This document shows, one piece after another, positions 7,628-17,700 of a stretch of 58,087 nt of DNA (within the stretch, counting starts at the first letter, position 1; each line of letters starts with the position of its first letter). A model generated the notes under the pieces. It worked only from the letters and a program-made list of their open reading frames with translations. It was not told the DNA's origin and ran no database searches. The position numbers and the translations under genes are program-made. The stretch spans positions 1 to 58,087 of IMG/VR virus record IMGVR_UViG_3300022912_000001; one strand, 5' to 3'. The stretch comes from a virus.

Positions 7628-7958
7628 TGGAATACATTTGAAGCTAAAGGGTGACCCAAGGCTTCGCAAAATCTTCACGTTTAATAGCGGAAGAATAACG
7701 AGAATGGTACCGACTAGCAATATCATGTTGCAAAATCGGGTCAAGGGGGGCATGATAGGGTTTAACTACCATGCCCTTACTTTGATTGCCACATCGGAAC
7801 TACTATCAAAAAAACCTATATTACTATTGATTGGCAAAAATAGATATGAAGTATCAGCAGATGATGTTATCGCAGAGAAGGAATTTCTCCACTTTAAGTC
7901 AGAAGGTGCTGAACTACAATGCTTCTATCCTATACTAAAGATGAATAAAATTAAATGA
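7575..7958 (+). CDS. Hypothetical protein with TTG start (127 aa)
   Basis: A TTG start at 7575 lies 6 bases after TAGGAGGA, one of the strongest ribosome sites in the window, so the rare start is well supported. The product is soluble, beta-rich and basic, with no domain I recognise. It ends in an ATGA overlap with the last gene of the plus-strand block. Confidence 0.65.
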   Translation: MKTFIKDKDGNKVILHNDGIHLKLKGDPRLRKIFTFNSGRITRMVPTSNIMLQNRVKGGMIGFNYHALTLIATSELLSKKPILLLIGKNRYEVSADDVIAEKEFLHFKSEGAELQCFYPILKMNKIK

Positions 7959-8188
7959 CAAGATTCACGTTTATATCAGAAGTGCTATGGGAGAAAAACA
8001 TATCATGGCTATTCAGTATAATATCTATACGCATAAAATCAGATGCTGGCATGCAAAGGATTACAACCCTTGAATTTGCTGGCCTTGTAATACAACTTAC
8101 TTACAGATATAAGTCTGCTTTTGAAATCTCGATAAGAGGATACAAAGAGATTGGTGTGTCTCTTGTATTCCATCTTATTCATCACTAA
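7955..8188 (+). CDS. Hypothetical protein at the end of the plus-strand block (77 aa)
   Basis: ATGA-coupled to the gene before it. It is hydrophobic in patches without a clean transmembrane helix. Its last 14 bases overlap the 3' end of the minus-strand 1183-aa gene, so the two transcription blocks collide here. I see no hairpin-plus-T terminator on either strand at this convergent point, so transcripts may run into each other. Confidence 0.55.
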   Translation: MTRFTFISEVLWEKNISWLFSIISIRIKSDAGMQRITTLEFAGLVIQLTYRYKSAFEISIRGYKEIGVSLVFHLIHH

Positions 8189-11100
8189 AGATTTCATTAT
8201 ATAAGTCAGCACTATCTGTAATTTGGCGGAAGAGCAGTCCGATGAGTGCTGGAGTAGTAAACATTAGTATACTATTCTGAGCATTCTCGGACACTTCCCC
8301 ATACTTTTCATCATCATCATCATATCCCATCATAAACATAGCTGTGAAAGCAGCCATCTTAATTGTCTGAGATAATATTGGAGACTCACCTGAGCGAACA
8401 AGAGTTGAGCCAAAGTTAAACACACTTACCTTCCTGATAATTGTAGATAGCAATGGAACTAGACTTATGAAAGTTGACAGTCCAGATGCTAGAAACCTCG
8501 TATACATTAAACGCAACATAATGACTGCATCGCCATCAATACTTGTATCTGCATTAAACGCTATTTCAGCCTCTTGCTTATTGAAATGCTTATTGTATAA
8601 ATGCTTTAATATTTGCATTTGTGCATTGTGCAACCTCTGTATGCTGTGAGCAGAACTCCTACTACCAGCAAAGAATCCCTTCATAGTGTCAAATTCAAAT
8701 TGTGTTTGCTGTGTCTGATAGCCCTTGTACTGGTTTAGCAGTCTAAATATACCAGAGAATGCCTCACCTAAATGAGCCTCAGTCATTCCAAACATCGTTG
8801 CGTATACAGCCCGCCTTCCTATCTCAATAGCCTGCGGTGAAGTATATACCTCATCCATAGTTTTAAGGTCTTCGGGCTTAACGCCTATCCTTGAAATGAT
8901 ACCCCTGTCAATAGCATCAAAGATGGCCGCTAGTGCAGTCATCTTCCTCATGTTTTTTTCACCGCCTGTGAACGTAAATAGTTCCTTGCCAGGCAAAGAC
9001 TCAAACCACCAAGACAACTTCCATGTTACCATAGCTTTGAACCTATCCTCTGCTATATTGCCAACAAGGGCTTTAAGCCTGCCTGCAACTAACTCCCTAG
9101 AATCCCCTTTTTTGGAAGCGATGAGTTGGTGAAGCATCTTCCTCGCATAGCGAATATCCTGCTTTTTGTCGCCATGATATTTTTCCTGTATCCTTGCCAA
9201 TAGTGCATCTACTGACTTTTTCTTCCTGTCACTAAATTTACCATTGACAAAATCACTTTGACTCAGCTTTGCAAGTCTAGCCCAGTCTATCATTGTAAGC
9301 GATGGAATGTTTGTGCCTGGGATGTTAGGCGTGTCAAATGGGTCTATAGTAGAATCAGATAACAGATAGTGTTCAAAGGCTGACAGCATATTTTCAACAC
9401 CCATTTGCGCAACCCTATCATCCCAAACTTTACGCTCTTCAACAGTACCTGAATTAATAGATGACCATGCCTCACCTATCGGCTTCATCCCATAACGAAT
9501 ATAGTTGTTGAGAATCTGTGTATTATTGCCTAATGCACCCTTTGCGCCCAATACACGCATTGATACTGCGCCAGCCATAGTCAGAATTAACTTCCTTGCA
9601 GAATAGGCATCGTATGTAGAGCCACCAGTAAAGGCTTTAGGCAATTTATTTAATAGGTTTGCGACCCATATATAGTTGCCCTTGTCTTTGTTCTTACCTA
9701 ACAACCCTCTAATGCTTGGGTCGCCAAGTGTCTGCCTAACCTTCATCTCTGCATAGTCAACTACATTGTGGTTCACACCAGCCTTAGTCATGTTAAATTT
9801 AGACTCTAATAATTTCAGGGTAAGCTCATTGTTGAATTGTTGGGTAAGAGCACCCTTCATATAGTCAGACACAACATTCGCACCCTTACGCCTTTTCAGC
9901 GGGTCAGTCCATGACACTCTTGACTTAAATGAATTAATTTGCTTATTGAGGATGGTTGAATTTACAGTCTTCCCGTCATCACTACCGCTTGACCTCTCCG
10001 AGTTATATGTTCTGAGTTTTTGTATATGTGCTCTACTCTCTTTGAGTTTTTTGAATTGCTTTATATGTGCGGCCTTCTCTTCGGCAGTAAACTCAGATGT
10101 GTCAAATCTTGCGTTAGTATCCATCTGATTCTGAATACTGAGGATTTCCTTATCCATCATTTCATCAAGAACTTCACCCCTGTAACTGCGTGGAAAATAA
10201 TTCTCACGAATATAACTAAACCATGAGTTGCCAGTCTTTATACGGCCATGTCTATCACGATATACGCGATTCATGACATCGCCAGAATATAGCACATCGT
10301 TTATCCATTCATCTACATCAGTCGTAGTGCCGTTCTTCTTATCCTCTTCTGCTAACCATGCTTCTATACTATCTGCTACATTGTTAAGCTTTTGCTCTGT
10401 AATCTCATTCCTTCTTGCAGTTTCTTCTGCAAACGTTCTCAAGTCACTACGCTTGATTGCAAGTGCCTCATAGAACTCTTGTGTGAATATGCCCTTGTTT
10501 ACATCTGGCATTAGAGTGAATTTCTTATATACTGGATATTGGTTTCCATCATGAGTCTTTATATATGAAACATAGTCTGAACGATAATAGCCGTCAGCTG
10601 GCATCTCTTTGATATGAGTATTCCCACTATCTACAAGACTATGCCATTTCCCATCTGCCTCATCCTGCTCACTTACAATGTATGCATCTCCATTGCCAAC
10701 AGCATCCTTGTCCTCAATTATTACATACATGTAGTTCGTTGTGCCAATTCTAATATACTGCTTTTTACTATTCTTATCTTTATCATCTAACAGTTTACGA
10801 AACTCAGCATCATCCCTAAAGTCATCCTCAAGTCTATTGAATCTTCTGAACTTTAGCTTCTTCACTTGCCCATCAAGTATTTCCTGAGTGAATACGGCAG
10901 ATACCATAAGGGCTAATTTTTCCTTATATATCTTGTCTGTGAGGTTTGTCTCACCTGCTGTATGCCACTTCTTGTCAGTCCACATATACTCCCTGCGACC
11001 GCCAACTATACGCATATCTATAATTCGTATATCTTTATTTGCCCTGTTTTGGTTATGCATTGGGCCAAGTCCAAGATTGCCGATATTCAAAGCGTTGTCA

Positions 11101-11726
11101 GCAATCATCCCATTCAATACTTTTGTAAGCTCTGCTTCTGAGGCATTGATATTAGCCATGTACTTAAAGAAGTGTTGGTTAATAATATCAGGTGTGTCCA
11201 TAGCTAAACGCACAAGCTTCTGAGCTATACCTGACTTATCCCAGTTAAACATAACAACAGCAGGGCGACCTAAAGCTCTGTCTAATAGTGGAATATCACC
11301 CTTGCCTCCATTAGCGGCTAACGCCTTTGCAACCTTGCCATTCCTGTTCTTAATTGTCTTGTCTACTATCTTGACTAAAGCCATTGCCCTGCGTGGCCCA
11401 TTAATAACTGTTTCAGGGTTAATGCTTTGGCCGCCTGTGAACCTTGTCAACTCCTCATTCCACCCAGTAACAAGGTCTTCGATGATAGTGGTGTCATATT
11501 CCCTGAATGAGCCGACTTCTGTAATGTCAGTCACAAGCATATTGTTCAATACTCTTGCAAACTTCAGTCTCGCTGCTTCATTGCCAGTAGCGGCCTTCAC
11601 ATCAGCTTCAGTAACATTGCCTACCATCCTATTGACATGAGCCTTTGCCATCATTATATATGAATTTCTTGCAATATTCTCTAAAGACTTGTCGCGGTTG
11701 CTGTTTTTACTACACGTTGTTGCCAT
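8175..11726 (-). CDS. Large virion/ejection-type protein (1183 aa)
   Basis: The last gene of the late block, 2 bases after the 2782-aa gene. It is mostly helical and charged, with hydrophobic stretches near the C-terminus (about residues 1070-1165, including FLASGLSTFISLVPLLSTII) and an acidic DDDDE cluster before its end. Size and position match internal virion or ejection proteins of podoviruses, which enter the cell with DNA. I recognise no enzymatic motif. It may be the structural partner of the polymerase-like protein encoded just upstream (inference). Confidence 0.8.
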   Translation of the reverse strand: MATTCSKNSNRDKSLENIARNSYIMMAKAHVNRMVGNVTEADVKAATGNEAARLKFARVLNNMLVTDITEVGSFREYDTTIIEDLVTGWNEELTRFTGGQSINPETVINGPRRAMALVKIVDKTIKNRNGKVAKALAANGGKGDIPLLDRALGRPAVVMFNWDKSGIAQKLVRLAMDTPDIINQHFFKYMANINASEAELTKVLNGMIADNALNIGNLGLGPMHNQNRANKDIRIIDMRIVGGRREYMWTDKKWHTAGETNLTDKIYKEKLALMVSAVFTQEILDGQVKKLKFRRFNRLEDDFRDDAEFRKLLDDKDKNSKKQYIRIGTTNYMYVIIEDKDAVGNGDAYIVSEQDEADGKWHSLVDSGNTHIKEMPADGYYRSDYVSYIKTHDGNQYPVYKKFTLMPDVNKGIFTQEFYEALAIKRSDLRTFAEETARRNEITEQKLNNVADSIEAWLAEEDKKNGTTTDVDEWINDVLYSGDVMNRVYRDRHGRIKTGNSWFSYIRENYFPRSYRGEVLDEMMDKEILSIQNQMDTNARFDTSEFTAEEKAAHIKQFKKLKESRAHIQKLRTYNSERSSGSDDGKTVNSTILNKQINSFKSRVSWTDPLKRRKGANVVSDYMKGALTQQFNNELTLKLLESKFNMTKAGVNHNVVDYAEMKVRQTLGDPSIRGLLGKNKDKGNYIWVANLLNKLPKAFTGGSTYDAYSARKLILTMAGAVSMRVLGAKGALGNNTQILNNYIRYGMKPIGEAWSSINSGTVEERKVWDDRVAQMGVENMLSAFEHYLLSDSTIDPFDTPNIPGTNIPSLTMIDWARLAKLSQSDFVNGKFSDRKKKSVDALLARIQEKYHGDKKQDIRYARKMLHQLIASKKGDSRELVAGRLKALVGNIAEDRFKAMVTWKLSWWFESLPGKELFTFTGGEKNMRKMTALAAIFDAIDRGIISRIGVKPEDLKTMDEVYTSPQAIEIGRRAVYATMFGMTEAHLGEAFSGIFRLLNQYKGYQTQQTQFEFDTMKGFFAGSRSSAHSIQRLHNAQMQILKHLYNKHFNKQEAEIAFNADTSIDGDAVIMLRLMYTRFLASGLSTFISLVPLLSTIIRKVSVFNFGSTLVRSGESPILSQTIKMAAFTAMFMMGYDDDDEKYGEVSENAQNSILMFTTPALIGLLFRQITDSADLYNEIFSDE

Positions 11727-11728
11727 GA

Positions 11729-14700
11729 TTACACCTTACACTTATTATAATATTCATCAACCCTCTTAGACAAAGCCTCTCTTATGGCTTCCCTACCCTC
11801 AACTGTTGCAATAGCCTGTTGTATAGACTTAAACCTCCAGCCCCTTAATTGGGTATATGCATCATATATCTTCTGTGACTTCATTGTATCTGCTGGCTCT
11901 ATCAATTCATAGCCATGCTCTTCAACCATTGTCTCTATAGTTTGAGTAACATCACCATCAAACTTAACTAAGTTATTAAGAGCTTGCTGTCGTATCATTC
12001 CATACATTTGATATATCTTATTATGTTGGAACCTTACTGGGAATAGCTTTTGGAAGTCAACTTTATTCGTAGCCTTCCCTTCCTTATTCCTTGTATCTAA
12101 TGAAGTTAGCGAGTGTAGCGTAGCAATCATTTTCTGTGTATCTGTTAATGCATTCCACACAACACCAGCATCCTCAAACAACTTAGCAAAGCGGTCATTC
12201 TTGTCTATTTTCACCTTATCTGGGTCGCCAGTCTCATCAATAACTTTCATGTACTGAGAGTTAAAACCATCTGCCCAGAGAACTGCTTCGGCTAGTTCTG
12301 CATCTGTAATTCTATCACCTTCTGTAAGTGTATTATATACATCAACAAGTGCCTGCCCTGCAATGACATGAGCCGCTGTATTCATTCTTGGAGTCCAATG
12401 CAATGGGTCATATTTAAGATTGCCATTGTCTAGCTTAGATGCTTCCTCTCCGAACTTAGCAATCATTGATTCAATAGGGCTGAGTGATGGGTTGCCCATT
12501 TCAATGCTAGTCTTTTTATAATACCCACTATTTATCTTAGCAGTATAGTCTCCATCAAGCCTGTTTATAGTTTTAAGGAACTGTTCCATTTGGTCATCAA
12601 GTTGCTGTTGAAAATGCTCAGGTTCTGCATTGTATAAGTCATTCAGACTCTCAGCCATAGATACAAGGTCATTAAAGTTAAGCTGGTTGCCGCCAAGCTT
12701 ACCCTGTCTACGACCTATTTGGTTTAGGAACTTCATAGCGAACCCGCTAATTGCCTTCCTGTCCTTGTCGCCAGTCTCACTATCGTCTACTGGAAACTCT
12801 TCCGCAAACATAAGGTCTTCGATATAATTTGCAGGTAGTTTGGATAGTAAGCCAAATTTAGCATCATCTGTAGCGGCCTGTGTCAGTATTGAATATACAT
12901 GCTCTACTGTAGTTTTTAAATATACAGGGTTGTCAAGTTTGCGCAATTCTTCAACTGTAGTAAACTCAACTTCGTTACCATCAACAAGGTCATCAACTAT
13001 AATATCACCCTGAGCTATAATATACTTCTGTATGTCCTCATTACTAAGGTACTCAACGTCAAGTGGGATTGGGAATACTTCATTAGGTGCAAACGTTCCT
13101 TCTATTGGCTCACCATCTTCATCATATTCTCTTTCGTGAGGTTCTTTCATTGTGTACGTTCTGCCATTGACAGTAATTTTCACCTGTTTGTATGATAGAG
13201 ACTTGTGCAATGATGCCTGAGTCACAACTATACCAACTGCATTTTCCGCTACATCTTGATTCTGAATAACTTGCTTCATGTCGCTGTTTATCAAAAGGTT
13301 ATTCGAGCCAATCTTATCTAGCTTCCTGCTGAATAGCTCAAGCCGTAATAGCTTGTCTCTCCATTTCTTATCTACGCTCTTGCCCTCAAAAGCATCACGA
13401 TAAGCCTGGAGATAACCACTCTCAACATCCTCAGTCCTGAAGAAGTCATAGTAGCCCTTGTCACCATCCCAGTCACCCTCAAAGATTTCAGTAATGTCAG
13501 CCCATGTGTGAAATACATTTGAGCCTGCACCGAATCTGAATGGAGCAAGCTTAAAGGGTCTTGCAGTAGTCCATCTATTAACTGGCTGTCTTGAGGCTAA
13601 TACATAAACCTCTCCACCATCTGTAATCCACTTGTTAATTATTTCAACTCTAGCCTTTAATGGTTGAGCATTAAATTCTCTGAGTGTAATATCTTTGTCT
13701 AGCAGATAGTGCTTAACTGCCTGGTTCAATGCAGACTTGTTATCAACACCAAAGGCAACTTCCCCATCCTTAACTTCATCGGAGAATATGTCTGGCTGAT
13801 AGTATGCTTGAGTCTGCGAACCATCATTCCTTCGCCCCTTAAAGATATTGTTCTTGATATACTTGTTTGCAAGGTAATCAAGCATTAACGGCATGTTTGT
13901 AGGATGAGACAGCATTGAGCCTGTAGGGTCTTTAATTAATACCTGTTGTAATTCTGTAGGTATCTCTCCATCCTCAAGTGTCCTGTTGATTTCAGCCTTC
14001 ATAACAGCAGGATTTGACAACAATTCAAACAACACGCCTGAATGCTTAACAACATTAAGATTGTTATTCTCTATAATTGCATCTACAAGCGCATCTATAT
14101 GTTCATCCTGAAACCTTGTGGACATCATCTCTGCGGCCGCATATGGAAAAGCTGAAGTAGTTGTTGACTTGTTTCCGTTTGTAGTCAGTAGCTTAACATC
14201 ATTTTCATCTAGCTCATGTATTTCATACATAGCATCGAATCTACCATTGGTATTCTTTGCCTCATTCGGAGATGCAATCCTGTCGAACCGCTTGCCTCCT
14301 GCCATGAAATAAGTGCCGTCTTTAGCCTTGCCTGTAGTAGCAATAACAGTACCATCTGGGCGTTTAAATACCAAACCTTCAGGCAGTACAAACTCAGCAT
14401 GCTTCATACCTAAGTAGTCAGTAATGCCAGGCTTACTCAGCTCATGCTTGCCATTGTCATCCCTGTGGTTAATAACAGTTTTAGCATATGCTAAATTATG
14501 ACCATCGCCAGTACGCTTATACCCAAATACTTCAGCATAGGCATTCATTAAGCCGCCTGATGTAAGGGTGGCACCATCAATCTTACTGTACTCAACCTCC
14601 CTGCCGTTTGGCATCACAATAATAGTATCTTCAGGAACTATCATAATTGTATTTGTAACAGCAGTATTCTCTATATACTTATTGAGTCCAACAGGTGTCT

Positions 14701-17700
14701 TGCCCTCAGTCATATCAATACGCAAGCGGTTGAAAAAGTCTTCAATACCCTTCCACTTGCCAGGCATTAGATACTGTCTATGTCGAGTCTCTTTAGCCCA
14801 CTCATGCACACCTATAACCTGCATTAAGGCATAAGGATTCTTCTTCAATAGCGGTAAATTAGCTTCATAGATTTGGTCTGCCATTACAACTGGAATAGTC
14901 CCATCCTCAACTTCAGCATCTATGTATGCTCGATATGTTTCCTTCTGTGTTTCTATAAACTCAAGATAGTTAGCTCTCGTTACATTCTTATCAAAGGGAA
15001 CTTCAACTGAGGCAAATGTAAGTTGACTACCATCACCACCCTTAGTTGCCGCAATAGTATATAGCTTGTCGAAAGCACCGCTCTGAAAGCTCTTTGCGAA
15101 TTGCTTGTTAAGTTCATCTACAAGGGATACTGTTATGCCATCTGCATTCTTCTTGAAGAAGTTATATTTGCTCTCATCTTCGCCAACCTTTTCATCAAAG
15201 ATGTGCTCCAGTAGGTCATTCTTAGATATTGAATGGGTCTCAATTTTAAGCTTACTGTTCAGCTTCCTGCGCCTCTCTAGGAAGTTCTCGCTGACCATTA
15301 GGGCTAATAGCTTATCTGCCGCTTTATCCCATAGTCTACCCTTAACTTCAGGATGCTCTTGCTTGCGCTGAATAGTTTGAAATTCACCAGCTTTGTCAAA
15401 TATCACTTCCCACATTGTGCGTAGGATGCCTTGATTGTTTTCTGTAGTATAATACTCTGTAGCTGAAATTTTACCTGCAAACATCTGTTTCAATGAGTTC
15501 TCGAACTTGTCACTAAATTTATTCCAGTTTTCAATCTTAGATTTTGGTATTCTATCCTTAAAGCCTTCATATCTAATTTCTGTACCATCTTCATTGGACC
15601 CAAGACTCCTACCTTTCTCTCCGAACTTGCGAAAGTTATTAATAAATGTAGTGACATTCGGGCTTTCCCTGATAACGTCAACAAGCATTGCATACTCTTC
15701 GCCAGTGAAGTTTACGCCTATCTCACTAAGGAATACAACAGCATCATTACCGCCTGTACCTACTGCAATATTATTAACGTCTGAGTTTTCTTCTGTGTTC
15801 TTAGAGTAGGCAACACCATCATAATATGATTCTACCGTTTTAAGGTCTGCATTGTAGAACATCTCTCCAAGTAAGTCGCCTGTAGCATCTACATTGCCTA
15901 GAAAGCCCTTAACTGCCTGTACAAACTTCTTTAGCCAGTTACGCATCAGGTTCTTTTCGTATGTACCCTCACGCATCTTGTTTGTATAGTATTCGCCTAT
16001 CTTCTGTACAAGTGCTTCTTCTGCCTGCTTCTGTGTCATACCAGGCTTTCTGTAGCGTTTGAGACCAAGCTTGACAGCGTATGTATCACGCATCATTGAA
16101 ACCCAGATATGTGCGAACTCATGAGGAATGGTGTCAATAGTACCTTGCTCACTAATAGTAATCATATCACGAACTGCCATGCCGAATGCCTCAATGCCAT
16201 TGGCTTGAATTAGCTCTTCAATTATCTCTACCTTAACATTCGGGAACTGCTCATGTAAACGCTTGAGCATCTTAGCTGATAGTGACTGGTCATCCTTTAC
16301 AAGCGTTTCATTTTCAGTTATGGATTCTTTGAAAACATGGTCATCATTGCTTGTCTTGTTGTTACCATCAGGCGTATCGAAAAAGTCATCAACATCTTCT
16401 TTAGTTGGAGTTGTATCTTCTTTAATATCCTCTGCAAGTAATTGTTCAAGCCCCTTATCTTCTCTATATTCTTGTATAAACTGTTCGTCAACAACTCTAT
16501 CTTGGTGCCTTTCAGCTAAAGCTTTCCTAACCCTAATAGCAACAGTTGGGTCTGATTGTGCCGCCATCAATACTGCATTTTGCAAGCTTGTAGATACTCT
16601 TGCATTCATGTTTTTCCCAGTAACACGATACCTTCCATCATCAAGCCTTATAAGCGTTACGTCTGATTTTGATATACGGTCATTGTCAACTTTTGCCTGC
16701 TCAATAAATTCATTAAGAAATTCTACTGCTTCATCATCAGTATATCTATTAGTTTTCTTATTGAAATAATTACCGTGGCGAGTAAAGTCCTCTATCTCTT
16801 TTTCAATTGGAGTAAGTGATTCACGTCTAGCTCTTTCAGCAGCCAGTTTCTCGCGTGCAGTAAGCTTAGTCTCCTGAGTTGGCTTAGTTGCTTTAGTACC
16901 AAGAGCTTTTGCTAGTGTTACATCGCTTAGTCTTGTCCCTCTTGTCTTTGTACGATTGCCCTTTTCGTCAACCCTGTATTCATCAACGAACAGCATGTCT
17001 GACACTCTATTTGGAGTGCTTGTTACAACATAGACATTACCATCAACGCCAGTAAACTCATCTCCCTGAACAAAGTCCTGAATAACACTTTTACCTTCCC
17101 TGCCTGTAGTCTCTTGAGTAGTCTTTGTAGCTTGAGTAGGTGCGGTAGCTTTCGTTGCTTCTCGCTTAGTATTGATAGCCTCAACAATACTGTCCATGTT
17201 ACCAGTATATTTAACGCCTTCATCTTTGGCAAGTTTTACGAGTTCATCTCTATTCTTGAACTGCTCTTTAGTAACAGGTTCAGTGGCTTGAGTTGGTGCT
17301 GTAGCTTCAGCCTTATCAAACATAGTTGGAAGACCACGAACATATTCAGCTTCTATGATTTGCGAAAAGTCATCACTCTCAATTAACTGCTCATCAGTAA
17401 CCCCATACGGGCTTTCTTCATCTAACAGTTTATCATAGTTATCAATAAGTGCGTTTGCCTCTGAGCTAGTAAAACCTGCTTTTGTAAGTGTCTCATGGAC
17501 ATATTCTTCCTTAATATTATCCATAAGATAAGTAATGGCATTTTCTTCAGCATATTCCTCTTCAGCATCTTGGTTATCTTTTTTATTCTCCTTTGATACC
17601 AACTCTCTTACTCTATTAAGCTTTGACCTGAGTACATTCTTAGCACCCTCAACAGTACCATCTGATTCTGCGATAGGCGTTTCCTGCTGTTGCTGTTCAG

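Noticed and set aside
8160-8190. Bidirectional terminator at the convergent end of the two blocks
   Set aside because: No inverted repeat with a T-run was found; genes simply overlap by 14 bases.
16263-16769. 168-codon plus-strand ORF opposite the giant gene, and many similar ones between 14 and 19 kb
   Set aside because: They have Ser/Leu-rich, low-complexity translations typical of antisense of an acidic/Thr-rich gene, with no coupled ribosome sites; shadows of the 2782-aa gene.
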